Source: Chara braunii
Taxonomy: Eukaryota; Streptophyta; Charophyceae; Charales; Characeae
DNA length: 62,073 nucleotides
Direction: 5' to 3'
Assembly: GCA_003427395.1 (NCBI GenBank)
Contig: BFEA01000046.1
Coordinates: 719,499 to 781,571, forward strand
Program-made: the position numbers and the translations under genes
Part shown: in pieces, positions 47,961-58,186 of the stretch
Layout: each line of letters opens with the position of its first letter
Position numbering within the stretch: the stretch's first letter is position 1
Notes under the pieces: model-generated
Told to the model about the DNA's origin: nothing
Database searches by the model: none
The model's input: the letters and a program-made list of their open reading frames with translations, nothing else

Positions 47961-48770
47961 GATTGTACTTGATGACAAGTCCAAGCTGTGCCCCTGAAGA
48001 CAGACAACACCCTAATGTCGAACAGTACCCCTGATAGGAAGCAGTGGGGTGATGTCGAATCGCGACCTGGTAGTGATGGTGATGGCAAGGAAGATGGCGA
48101 GCCTGAAATCACTCACACTTAACTCCACTGTGTTCCACAGACATCGACATAGCCAATGCCTCTCAGGCCAAATGCCACGTGTAGCAACGCAGTGGCAATG
48201 GAGTGAAACATGGAACTCCCATAAACTGAACGCCACCGGGAGTCAGACCATCTGCCACATCAGTTTGTGACATGGTGTGGTCAAGCGCCAGCGGTCTCCT
48301 ATGCGTGCGCTAGGCTCCAGGGCTTCAAAAAGAAAGGCCACCATCGCCGCCGCGCGCCGCCTCCATGAGTACGTAGGCCCGGGCGGGGCGCAGCGCTCCC
48401 GGTAGCGCTGCGCCCTGCCAGTCCAGTGAGCCTCCTGATTGCAGATTTCTTCTTCTCGTTACTCTCAATTTTCTTCCCCCCCCCCCCCCCAACTCTTCCT
48501 CTCCTCCGTGTATTCCTTTTGCCTCTTTGTCTTTTGTGTATGACTTGACCTTGTCTTTTGTGTATGTCAAGGTAGGAACCGTGTTTTATCTTTTTTCCAT
48601 TTTTTTTAACGAGTAGATTTAATCCCGTTTATTTGTCGTTTTTTTTTTTTTTTTTTAATTATTATTATTATTATTATTTTTATTTTATTTTTTTGAATGA
48701 AAACAACAATATTTCACGGCTTAGGAATGTCGCCAAGATTGCAACATCATGGTACCAAAAATTATAAACA
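47961..48770. other. No gene; GC-rich hairpin at 48386-48415
   Basis: GGGCGCAGCGCT and AGCGCTGCGCCC are perfect 12-base arms with a six-base loop. C-tract at 48477-48490 and T-rich (ATT)n at 48641-48690 follow. Confidence 0.6.
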
Positions 48771-48800
48771 AGTGTGGTAATATTACTAATATACTACCAT

Positions 48801-48900
48801 AATCAGGGTAACCAGCGTTCGGGACGGGCCGAACGCCTGAACTTATTGGACCCCTTAGGGATGCATTCGGCCGTTTGGGCCGAACGTGGACCCAACCAAA
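48801..48900 (+). repeat. Palindromic GCGTTCGG segment
   Basis: GCGTTCGG-GACGGG-CCGAACGC is a perfect 8-bp hairpin; a second CGTTCGGCCC-like copy follows, and related CGAACGCCT words lie at 50040-50105. Function unknown. Confidence 0.6.
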
Positions 48901-49087
48901 TTAAAAAAAAAAAATCAAATAAATCAAATAAATCTGAAAAAAAGATATGTTATGAAGAAAAATTAATTAAACAAGATTTGCCTGAGCATTACATCCAAAT
49001 TCCTTACCAAATTTGAAATAACAATAAAATAAGGAGAAAAAATACTAATAATAAGAATAACAAAAAAAAAAAAGAGAATTAAATTTA

Positions 49088-49195
49088 GTGAGTGCACGAG
49101 CAAGTTTTCGACACCGTCGTCTTTGGCGATTTTTCATGTTTTTTTGGCATAGCCAAATGCCCTGAAAATTTACAGATGTGTACTTCACATAATAC
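49088..49195 (+). repeat. Dispersed repeat, copy 1
   Basis: GAGCAAGTTTTCGACACCG-CGTCTTTGGCGATTTT...TAGCCAAATG...AAAATTTACAG aligns with 49738-49838 (roughly 70 percent). Confidence 0.75.
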
Positions 49196-49247
49196 AAAAC
49201 CCACTAAAAAAGTTTCAAAGAATAAGAAAATTGTTTAGATCCCGAAC

Positions 49248-49318
49248 AACGGCCTAGCTCAGTTGGTTAGGCATGAAAGTGGCATTTGGAGGTTGTGGGT
49301 TCAAGCCCCATGACCGCC
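49248..49318 (+). repeat. tRNA-like sequence, probable SINE head
   Basis: A TAGCTCAGTTGG box A and a GGTTCAAGCCC box B at tRNA spacing, with GTGGG/CCCAT pairing in the T arm. The anticodon arm and acceptor stem pair poorly, so it is unlikely to be a working tRNA. An unrelated 300-bp tail follows, as in tRNA-derived SINEs. Confidence 0.55.
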
Positions 49319-49737
49319 TGTGGCGCACTCAGCGCGAACGAACTGGGATAGTCCTCTGGATACTCCTGATCGGTATTAGTGGAATCTATGACCAACATCG
49401 GTGTGAGTGCGAGCGCGAGTGGGTTGTGTGTGGTGTGTGGGAGAGTGTTGGCCATAGCCACTGCTGCTACTCGATGAGGGGTGGGGGACGATGAGAAAGG
49501 GAGGCGCAGCTACTGGGAGGTCTCGGTCTTTGTGTTAGCCAGACCCCCACCGGCGGCCCCCTAAACATTAGGGGCAAGGGGCAACATGAAATCTCCCCTT
49601 CAATGTCCAAGAGGAAACTATGCTTGCAGGGGTTCCCTCTAGATAGCGTTAGGAGTAGGTAGTGAAAGGCAAAAACAGAAGTTGAGAGAAGAATATAGAA
49701 GAAAAAAAAAGAAATAAAGTGAAAACAAAAAGTAAAA

Positions 49738-49838
49738 AGTGAAAAAAGGCGAGCATGTTTTGACACCGCCACCTTTGGTGATTTTGATTCTTATGTGGCT
49801 GAGCCAAATGACGTCAAAATTTATAGGCATGTAACTCA
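49738..49838 (+). repeat. Dispersed repeat, copy 2
   Basis: Second copy of 49088-49195. Where copy 1 is followed by the tRNA-like sequence, this one is followed by an A-tract and the U6 pseudogene. Confidence 0.75.
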
Positions 49839-49918
49839 CAAAAAAAAAAAAAATCAGAAAAAGAAATATATTTTTAGTCCCCGAAATATTTTATTATTAT
49901 TATTATTATTTTTTATTA

Positions 49919-49968
49919 GAAATTCGGACCATTTCTCCATTTATGCATGTCATCCTTGTGCAGGGGCC

Positions 49969-50000
<32 letters not shown>

Positions 50001-50018
50001 ACGGATGTCCCGAAGGAC
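49919..50018 (-). pseudogene. U6 snRNA pseudogene
   Basis: Nearly complete U6 on the minus strand: 5' hairpin GTCCTTCGGGACATCCG, AAAATTGGAACGATACAGAG, the ACAGAGA and AGC motifs, GCATGGCCCCTGCACAAGGA, ending GGAGAAATGGTCCGAATTT. It differs from the plant form mainly at former CpG sites (GCGCAAGG to GCACAAGG, ACGCACAA to ATGCATAA). There is no T-run terminator: an A-rich AATAATAAT tail follows, and AAAATTATTTC/AAAATATTTC flank it as a possible target duplication. No plant upstream sequence element is visible. This is a retrotransposed copy. Confidence 0.82.
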
Positions 50019-50239
50019 CTGAAATAATTTTTGGCGGGGGATGAACGCCTTCAGGTTCGGACCTCGAACGGGAACCCGAACGCCTGTACGTGCAGAGGTC
50101 GGCCGGGGACCTCCGTACGTACAGGCTGGTGACCCTGACCATAATAGTGTAACACACCGATTTTAGGGAAAGTCAAATATGTAATATCGCTAATGCTCGG
50201 TAGTTATAGCTCTACGTGGAATGCAAATACTTGACAATT
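50019..50239. other. Junction at the broken end of Element 2
   Basis: The integrase frame loses similarity after FLQEYIARYKK (about 50275). No LTR end or target duplication is visible. Confidence 0.4.
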
Positions 50240-50916
50240 CTTTTTGCATTTGTGTTTTCTTTGTTTCTGTCGTCTTTTTGTACCGAGCGATGTATTCTTG
50301 AAGAAAATTGCTTACCTCGTCCGCCGTCTTTTTCTTAATGGCCTTAGCCTCTACGAATCCAGTGAGGTCATCGGGGGCGTTGATTATATACCTAAGCCCG
50401 CCTATCCCTTTCGACATAGTCACTAAGTCCACATGGACCTTCTCACCCAGAACGGTGGGAAGCGACTAGAGGCTCCTTGTATCGAACCGTCGCCCTTTTT
50501 TGGCAAGCCTCACACGTCGAGCAGTACTTCTCGACTTCCGTGTACTGCCCGTCCCACCAATAGAGCCTACGGACTTTGTCGAAGGTACCCTTTACCCCCC
50601 TATGGCCCCCGACGACCCCGTCGTGTAACTCTTTTATGACTGCCTTCCTCTCCTCCGGATCGCACAGTACCCTCACAGGAATCGCAAACTTGGTGGGTCT
50701 CTTAAAGAGATGGCCCCCTCGTAAGCAATTACCCAATGCTTTTTGCCGGATTCTCTCGGTCCCTGCTTCCCTACTGGCTAAATACAGTCCTATATTCCGG
50801 TACTTCCTGTCGTAAAGATTGGCGAGAAAGGTCCTCGGGGCCCCCTCCTCTTCCCGGCTGCTCCCTGCCAGTTGCGCCATATTAGCGGCGACCTTCATTA
50901 CCCCTTCTTTGGCCAT
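50240..50916 (-). pseudogene. Integrase of Element 2, truncated in the catalytic core
   Basis: 50443-50916 holds the zinc-binding HHCC domain (ELHDGVVGGHRGVKGTFDKV, then YCSTCEACQKR). A frameshift near 50440 leads into VHVDLVTMSKGIGGLRYIIN with the first catalytic Asp. The frame then reads TADEVSNFLQEYIARYKK and loses similarity, so the second Asp and the Glu are absent. Not functional. Confidence 0.85.
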
Positions 50917-51512
50917 CGTTGCTGCCTCCTCCTTAAGCCTCCGTAGGTCTTCCTCACAAATCGGAGCCGGGACAAACCGTCCGCCACCTGTTTTTTTGCC
51001 CCCGATACCCTTTCGACCCTATAATCGTATAGCCTAATATGTATCATCCATCGGGCGATGGTCGAGTCGGTCAGCGAGAAATCCTTTTGCAGGACCGCGG
51101 CCACTGCTGTTGGGTCCACCCTCATGAGAAATTGTCGCGCGTATATGTAATGGCGGAAGGCCTTTAGGCAATGCAGTACTCCCAACACTTCCTTTTTGAA
51201 CTGGCTATAATTCCGCTCGGCGGGGTTCAAGGTCCTACTCTCGAACTGCAACGGTCTCTCCTTCCCCTCTCCATCCTTTTGAGATAAGAGGCCCCCTACC
51301 GAGTAAGGCCCTGCGTTCATAAAAACTATGAACGGACGATGCTCTTCGTCCTCGAAGAACGGAACTCCTAGGATGTGCCCACCTTCGCGAAATTCCTCCT
51401 TTAGTGCTTCCATGGCCGCGGCCTGCTCCTCCCCCCAAATCCATCCTTCCGATTTCCTAAGCAGTCGTCTAAGGGGTTCTGCTTTCTCACCGTAGGCCTT
51501 TATAAAGATTCT
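50917..51512 (-). CDS. RNase H domain of Element 2
   Basis: Open from the TAG at 51513 to about 50898. Motifs: HRPFIVFMNAGPYSVGGLLS, LQFESRTLNPAERNYSQFKK (Glu), FRHYIYARQFLMRVDPTAVA (Asp), then RWMIHIRLYDYRVERVSGAK and ADGLSRL. The usual first Asp of the T-D-A-G motif is Asn (MNAG), so activity is doubtful. The ADGLSR motif marks the end of RNase H in gypsy elements. Confidence 0.82.
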
Positions 51513-52627
51513 CTAGTAGCCCACTACCCCTAGAAACTGCCTAACTTCTGTTATGGTCAGGTCATCAATTTCTCTAATTTCCTGGGATCGGGCCTCCGCC
51601 CATCCTTATCGCAGATGAAACCCAATATCTTGATGGACGACACGCCCCAACGACTCTTAGTTCCGCTCACCGTGAGATCAGCATCGTCCAACTTCACAAG
51701 GACATCCTTGACATCGCTCATGTGAACCGCTACAAACTTTCTCACCCCGGGAAAGACCTCCGTCTCATGTCGTTCAACCGGTCCTTTTATTGGGAAGTCA
51801 TCAAGAAGGACTTTCACTTTGTCAGGTATGAACTCCTTAAGGACCGCAATCATGGCCCCTTGGAACACCGCCGCGCCGTTTGTCCACCCCATCGGTACCA
51901 CCATCATTTGGACCAACGCTAGAGGCGTATGCATAGCGGTCATGTGCCTGCCTCGGTAGTCCAAGGGGATCTCATCATAGCCGGAGAAGAGATCGCAGAT
52001 TGAGTATATCGAGCGACCCGCCGATCCTTCCGCAAGTAAGTCTGCTTCAGGTATGGACCCCACGTCCCTTACAGTGACCGCGTTTGTGCTTTGGATGTTC
52101 TGAATCCACCTTAGTTTGTTGCTACCCCCCTTCCTCAGAAAGAACCATTTGTTGGAGTAGGCGCTTTCGCAAAGTTCCGCGACGAAAGTCCTGATTTTTT
52201 CCTTGATAAAGGTCACTATCTCCTCCTTCTCCTTTTGAGCATATTTCCACTGGGGTCTATCCTTCCAAGGCACGTGTGGAATCGTGTGGATTCGGGCCGG
52301 CTTAGCGTACCTTTGGTCGATTCTCCCTCTCTCCGAGTCATCGAAGGCCTTATCGCAGCCCCTTAGGGTCATAGCCACGTACTCCTTTTTTTCCTCCGTG
52401 AGATTCCCATCCCCTATATCCATCTTGGCCAACCTATCGGCCGTAATTCTTTGCCCCTCGGTCTCCTTCCTTTTTCGGATGATATCGGCGATCTCCTCCT
52501 CCGATATCGAAGTTTCCCCCGTTCTATCCCGGCTGACCGCGGCGGGTTTTAGTTTTTCCGCCACGGTTTTGTGCTTCTTGATTCCACCGGCTAGGGGGAT
52601 TCCTCCAAAAAAGACAGTCTCACACAT
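51513..52627 (-). pseudogene. Reverse transcriptase of Element 2
   Basis: 356 codons are open (51557-52627). Motifs: HTIPHVPWKDRPQW, NKWFFLRKGGSNKLRWIQN, AVTVRDVGSIPEADLL, YSICDLFSGYDEIPLD (first Asp), MVVPMGWTNGAAVFQGAM, KVKVLLDDFPIKGP (catalytic DD box, normally [YF]-x-DD), EVFPGVRKFV, LTVSGTKSRWGVSSIKILGF, RRPDPRKLE. It continues to QFLGVVGY, then the TAG stop at 51513-51515, then RIFIKAYGEKAEPLRRLL. A small frame change lies near 51550. Copies RNA into cDNA in active relatives. Confidence 0.88.
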
Positions 52628-53216
52628 CCACCGAACTCCTCCTCCTCGTCCTCCTTCTCATACCCTATCCCGTTGATCACAACTTTGCTCCCGATATCCT
52701 CGACCTCTAACTGGTCCCCCGGGGGTTCCTTATCCGTGTTCCTCTCATCTTGCGCGTCCACGGTCTTTAGGACCACCCAGATTCCGTCCGGACTTTGGAT
52801 TGAGAGGGTCTGACTCCCATCAGGCAAGTCAACAGTGGTAGCGTGAACCGCACTCAGCCAAGTCCTACCGAGGATCAACTCGGAGGAACACTCTTTCACC
52901 GAAATTATTGGGACTGAGCTTTCGATGCTTGCGACCTCTATCAAGGGGCTGTGACACACCCCTCAACTGGTTGAAGTTTGTTATCTGCCACGACCATCGA
53001 CATCGATATTTCCCTATCAATTTCCAAGCCCAGTTCCCGAGCGATGGAGTCCCTACATACCGTGGACTCGGACCCATTATCTACTAGAGCCCTCATCTTC
53101 TTCCCACTTACCACCGCTTGGAGTTGGCCGCTCCCTAATACATAGAACTTCTTGACTTCCTCCCCCGTGAAGAAATTAGCCGACAGTTCCTCCATGGTAA
53201 TTCGGGAGGACTGCAC
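52591..53216 (-). pseudogene. Aspartic protease of Element 2
   Basis: Two overlapping frames. 52941-53216: LGSGQLQAVVSGKKMRALVD-NGSESTVC, with active site D-N-G in place of D-[ST]-G, a variant that may keep the Asp. A frameshift near 52955 leads to 52591-52959: SSELILGRTWLSAVHATTVD (the ILGR-x-WL flap-side motif), then an acidic linker to RT. A retropepsin split by one frameshift. Confidence 0.75.
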
Positions 53217-53297
53217 TCCTTCCTTGGGTGGACCATCTCGTGGTACCGTGGGTCCTCCGGCGAGCGGGATTCTTACTTTCCTTGTGATGCTTAAGAG

Positions 53298-54900
53298 TTA
53301 TTCCCTAGCGCTTTTGCTGGCCGCTAGGTATTCCAAAAGCGTGCACTGCGTAGGTTGAATCAAGGTTCTCCTAAGGGGGGCTACTGTGTCTACCTCATCC
53401 AAGGTACATTTCATTTCGAACTTTTTAGGCCCCCTCTTCTTAGGCGATTTGGGCGAAGTGGGCTCCTCCTTTTTTTCTTTTGCAACTTTGGCATTGGCCA
53501 TTAGTTGGTCGTTGTCGCCGCTCCTTCCTCCCGCATCTTCCGTCATGCTCTCTTGGCTTTTAGACGTCTCGGCCCCAACCTGTGTTCTCACCCTTAGGCA
53601 AGGCCTCTCTTCTTTAGGCTGGGTCTCAATGAACTTGATGAGGGACACCTGGGGTTCCCTAATGGATAGCCCCCCAGTTGACTCCGTCATTTGGATATGG
53701 GACGTGTTGGAGGTGCCCCCAATTTCAGGTTTCTTCCCCAGCCTCGCCTCCTGGAGGGCTATTCTCTTGTCCACATTCACCTTCATTGAGGGGTAGAAGG
53801 AGACCGCCTCTCCCCCATCCCCCCACACAACCCACTTGTTTTCATTTAGTTTTACCACCCCCAACCTTAAGGCCTCCGTGAGGTGAGGATAGTCCCTTTT
53901 GATGTGACTTTCCTCATTGCAGTAAACACACCCGCTTCGAGCTTGCGGGTTGTTGGGGCGCGGACCCCCTTGCGTCACTGCGGCAACAGGCACAGGAGGA
54001 GCCGGCGGCGGCGGCGCAGGCGGCGGAGCCCTGACCTCAGGTCGCGCTCTAGTGACTCTTACCTGAGGCGTGTCTCCCCACCTGCCATCCCTAGCGTCCT
54101 TCCAATGAGAATTCCCCCAATCAGGGCCTCGGTTTCCTCCTATCTCTCGGTCATTTCTCGAGCCTCCTTGGTTTTCTGGCTCGCTTCTCCATCCTGCTTG
54201 CCGTTCTCCCCATCGTGGACCAGGTGGACCAGGTGGACCAGGGGGTGGCCTGTCATTCCCCCTTGGGGCATCATTTCGTGTGTTGCGCATACTATGGAGC
54301 GCCATGTCCAGAGTTTCTTTCATGTATTCTCTCACGTCCACTCCTCCCCCGGTGCAGACCGCCTCCGTGACCTTTTCGAAATTGGTCGAGTCCCTTGGGG
54401 CCTTTTCAAGAACCTCCTTCCTCTTCTGCTCTGGTAGATGTAGCATAAACATTACGCACCTATCCACCTCCGACAACATCCCTCTATCTACTAGGGCTTG
54501 GGACAAGCGCTTGAACCGGCGGGTGAAGGCCACCAAGGTCTCCCGTTCCCCCCTCGCAACACGCCGCAAATCCTCCACCGTGGGGATCAAATCATCACAC
54601 GCGAAAGTCCGCAGTAGACTACTTTTGAACGTCCTCCACCGCCCATCCGTGTGGTAGATAGCCCTTATCGCAGGGTCCAATTCTGGGTCCGAGTGCTGGA
54701 TGAAGTGATCTATCGGATTCTATCCATTCTTTTTCGGAGAATCTCTTTCGGTAAGCATAACTTTCCCATTTCTCGACGAACCCCGTCACATTACGCCCGT
54801 CGAAGAAAAGTGCCTCTAGGCCTAGGTTGACGTCATAATAGGGGATTCGTCGGTCGTCGTATCGGCGGAAATAGGGCCCCTCCATAGCCCCGTCAATCAC
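53298..54900 (-). pseudogene. gag of Element 2
   Basis: N-terminal part 54619-54900 (DVNLGLEALFFDGRNVTGFV, KWESYAYRKRFSEKEWIE), a one-base shift near 54715, then a 460-codon frame. The capsid region runs from AIRAIYHTDGRWRTFKSSLL through LVAFTRRFKRLSQALVDRG to FMLHLPEQKRKEVLE. A Gly/Pro collagen-like stretch (GPPGPPGPRW, about residue 150), Arg-rich tracts and a proline run follow. The zinc knuckle at about residue 255 reads C-VY-C-NEES-H-IKRD-Y: the fourth ligand Cys is Tyr. The Lys/Glu-rich C-terminus precedes the protease. Confidence 0.82.
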
Positions 54901-55913
54901 CGGGTCGTACGGCTTGTACCAAGAGGGATCCGACTCCTCAATCCGGGGTCAGGGTCTCGGCGGCCCCCAAGACTCTTCCCCGTACCGCCCTCTCTCATTT
55001 GGCCATTCCGTCTCCCAACATGCGGGTTCCAGACCCCTAAATGCTCTCCAGGCGTCCACCCCCGGACTTCTCCCCATTGCCTCTCCGGGAGCCTATGCGG
55101 CATCCGACTCCCTCTCGGCCCATCTCCTTGGTCTGCCGCTAGCTCCCGCCGACCTCTCATCTCTTAGGTCCCTTCTATTCAGACCCCCTTCTTCTTCTCT
55201 CCTAGGCGGTCGTACCCTCGCCTATCTCTCGAAAACTCTAGTGCCTCCCCCATCCTTGCGTCCACTAGATCTGCCCATCGAGTTTCTACCGGAAGGCCCC
55301 TCGAGGCTTCAGCCACCCCCTCTCTCACCGGCACTTGCAGCTCTACCTCCCTATGCACTCGCACCTTCGTGCCAGCTCTTTGTTCCACCAAAGCTTGTCT
55401 CTCACCGGAGGCAGTTTCGGGCGCCCTTTCGGCCCACCTTCATGGTCGACTACCAGCTTCCGCCGCCCTCTCAGCTCTCAGGTCCCTTTTATCCTGGTCC
55501 CCTTCTTCTTCTCCCCTGGGCGGCCGATACCCTGACCTCTCTCTCGGGAATTCTGAAGCTTCTCCTACCCTCGCTTCGGCGTCCACTAGATCCGCCCACC
55601 GGGATTCTACTGGAAGGCCCCTTGAGGCTTCGGCCGCCCCCTCTCTCACTGGCACCCGTGGCTCTACCTCCGTATGCACTTGTACTTCCGAGCTAGCTCT
55701 TTGACCCTCCAAGATTTGCCTTTCCCCTGAAGCCGTCTCTGGGCTCCTCTCGGCCTTGCCTATCGACTCGGTACCCTCGGTCATTTCTTCCGTCACCCTA
55801 CTTAGCCTAGCTCCTAACTCGGGGCTCTTCTCAACGCCCTATCTTAGTGCCGTTTCCGGTGGACGAGAGAGTCCTGCCTCCACCTCACTCTCCATGCACC
55901 CTATCGTTATCCT
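54901..55913 (-). pseudogene. gag N-terminal extension of Element 2, with in-frame 107-codon tandem duplication
   Basis: Two copies of a segment reading ETASGERQ, EVE/EVEL, VPVREG-AEASRGLPVE-RWAD, LVDA, RRGY, 321 bp apart (at 55318 and 55639 on the plus strand). A weaker third copy may lie at 55000-55150. Very rich in Glu, Arg and Gly; likely unstructured. Several stops separate it from gag. Confidence 0.65.
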
Positions 55914-56777
55914 CTAGTCGCTCTCCTCGCTATCGTCACCTTCTTCCGAATTGTCTTCTTCCCCTGAGTCTCCCTTCCCCTCACTTGATTCCTGGATCTC
56001 ACTATCTTCTTTCGACTCCTCGCTGGTCACAGTCCACCAAACGTCCCTTACTCGCTTTTCTTCACTGGCTGCTAAGGCTAAGTTGGCGACTTCTAGGTCA
56101 GAAATCCCCCTCACCCCCTCTTGAGAGCACCGCCTGATCAGGTCCCTATCCACCTCTCCGGGTTGTCCTCCAAACAGGGGTTTGATGAATTCCCCAATTC
56201 GTGCCCACCACTCGAAGTCACTGTCCTCTCTCGATTCCCAACACTGGGTGAACAGTTTGTGCCCCCCTTCTTCGCCTAATGGGAATTTCTCTATCACCTT
56301 TCCCCTATTTCGGACCCTCCTCATGGTTGCATCGTCGGCGTGGAGTAGTCGGTAAGCCCAGGTTGGGATCTCCCAAGTTTTCCCGTGAGCCGCCCTTGGA
56401 ACTTCCGACCTTTCTCGGTGTTCCACTCTATCAACCACGCGTCCCTCGGCGCCGCACCCTCTCAATCTCCTTAGTCGGTCTAGGGCCTTTCGGGCGATGT
56501 CTAAGGGGTCCTTCCCTTCTGCTATTTCCGTCGCGAAGAAGCGTCAGTCGTCGGGAGACAGGAAGATCTCAGCCTTCCTAGTGCGGTTTCCACCTTTGGA
56601 GACCACCGAGAACCTCACTACCGTCTCTTGCCCGTAGATCTCGAAGAACTCAGTAGACACCACTCCTTCCCCTCTAACCCTAGGGAGGGTTACTCCATAC
56701 CTCTTTCCCGATTTCCAAGCTCTTTTTGAGGTACCAACAGGGTCCTCCCTGTCGTATCTAATCATCGGGGGCCTCAC
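55914..56777 (-). pseudogene. Array module E2-6
   Basis: Last large module before gag. Order: RYGVTLPRVRGEG, VVRFSVVSKGGN, KAEIFLSPDD, a TGA stop (about 56542), ATEIAEGKDPLDIA, LDRLRRL, then a unique C-terminus ending in a Glu/Asp/Ser-rich tail (GDSGEEDNSEEGDDSEESD). Its first codon overlaps the stop of E2-5 (GTGA). Confidence 0.6.
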
Positions 56778-57250
56778 CTCATGCCTTCCAACCTCGCGGC
56801 GGCCTCTACCAGCGAGTCCTCACACCTAATGCGACCGATTTCTCCTTCCTCGCTCAGCGTGTGGTGCAAGGCCCCTTCGTACTCTCCCGTCCTATCCCAA
56901 AATCGAGTCTCTACAAGGTGTATCCTAGATGCAAGCGGGATTCCTAGATACTTAGCATCCTCTTCGAACCTTCTCTCCACTTCCAGCAGCGGCTCTCTCC
57001 AAGTCCTCTGGACCCTCCCTCCACTTGCACCTCTAATGTGGACCGAAAAGCTAGCTAGTGTGGTCCAGAACCTCCTTTTCCATAAGGCCAGCCGCCGCAC
57101 CTCCAGTAGAAATTCCTTCTCGGCACGGATCACTCGATCCTCTCCCAGCTCCGGGTTAAGTTTTGCACTTCCCTCGACCGTAATTTCGTTACCGTCCTCG
57201 CATGTCTCTAATTCCCAACGAATCCTATTGGAGACGAACGAAGCTCTCAT
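56774..57250 (-). CDS. Array module E2-5
   Basis: 158-codon open frame from an ATG (MRASFVSNRIRWELETCEDG). The most diverged large module: EITVEGSAKL, EKEFLLEVRRLALW, WREPLLEVERRFEEDAKYLG, IPLASRIHLVETRFWDRTG. Position, length and the charged helix after the beta-rich part match the others. Confidence 0.5.
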   Translation of the reverse strand: MRASFVSNRIRWELETCEDGNEITVEGSAKLNPELGEDRVIRAEKEFLLEVRRLALWKRRFWTTLASFSVHIRGASGGRVQRTWREPLLEVERRFEEDAKYLGIPLASRIHLVETRFWDRTGEYEGALHHTLSEEGEIGRIRCEDSLVEAAARLEGMR

Positions 57251-57433
57251 AACCTCTCCTCACCGCGCGAGAAGATCTATCGTTAACTCATCGAGGATCG
57301 CGATCGCAGTTGTCTCCAGTAGCTTGATCCTAGCCAAGGACCCAAGCTTTGCCCTCCTTTCTTCCTCCCAACATAGAGTGAGGATCAGAGAACTTCTTCT
57401 CTTACCCTCTCCAACCCCACAAGCTCGCCAAGG

Positions 57434-58186
57434 TCAGGCTCGCTCATCCCCCAATTTCAGTCGACGACACGCAATCGCTATCCGAATTAGATCCGAGGGG
57501 TCCAATCCCGCTAACTCCCCTTCGTAGATCTTACCCAAGTATCTCCATGATATCTTCGATTCCCTCGCGTATCGACCCCACCCTTCAAAGGCGTAACCCA
57601 GCTCCTCTAGAGTCGACCAATTGTCTCTATAAGGATCCAGGAAACACCACGTTAGTAAGGTATGGAGGTCCCATCCCGTAAACCGGAACTGGCTTAGGAT
57701 GGAAATCCTTCTTTCTACCGCCCTCTTGACTGCCTCGGAGGGGTAGATCCGTTCAAAGATGAAACGGGGAACTCCCACCGGCTCACTAGAGATGAACCGA
57801 GGTATCTCCTCCCACCCCCCGTAGGTCACTCGATATTCTTCGTCGCACCCTTCGCGAGGCCTTACCTCCTCTACTAACTCTTCTAGTCGGTCTCTCACGG
57901 CTTGCGCGTCCCAAAGAGGGTCTTGCCCAGTCCGCAAGCTGCGCGCTATCTCTACAAGGCCCTCCTTCGAAAGGAATATTCGGGCCTTTCCAACTACTAC
58001 CCTCCCCTCGCTACACACCGCTAATCGCACGAACGCCTTCCCGCGCCGGATTTCCCCTTCTTCTCGCTGGAGGGTCCTAGTTGGTTTCGCCAATCTGGCT
58101 CTAGGTAGAGTGACACGGACAACTTCTCCGATGTCTTCAATCGGTTCTACTGACGCCCATAGAGTTCTCGGGATCCCCCTTATCAT
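57434..58186 (-). CDS. Array module E2-4, longest open copy
   Basis: 250-codon frame. Order: EVVRVTLPRARLAKP (about residue 20), EIRRGKAFVRLAVCSEG, KARIFLSKEGLVEIARSLRT, QDPLWDAQAVRDRLEELVEE, EPVGVPRFIFERIYPSEAVK, then FTGWDLHTLLTWCFLDPY and a unique C-terminus. Its ATG overlaps the TGA of the preceding module (ATGA). The fold looks like a beta sheet followed by helices. Unrecognised. Confidence 0.6.
   Translation of the reverse strand: MIRGIPRTLWASVEPIEDIGEVVRVTLPRARLAKPTRTLQREEGEIRRGKAFVRLAVCSEGRVVVGKARIFLSKEGLVEIARSLRTGQDPLWDAQAVRDRLEELVEEVRPREGCDEEYRVTYGGWEEIPRFISSEPVGVPRFIFERIYPSEAVKRAVERRISILSQFRFTGWDLHTLLTWCFLDPYRDNWSTLEELGYAFEGWGRYARESKISWRYLGKIYEGELAGLDPSDLIRIAIACRRLKLGDERA

Noticed and set aside
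49248-49318. Functional tRNA gene
   Set aside because: Boxes A and B are good, but acceptor and anticodon stems do not pair well and a SINE-like tail follows.
49919-50018. Functional U6 snRNA gene
   Set aside because: No upstream element, no T terminator, A-rich tail, and mutations at conserved CpG positions.
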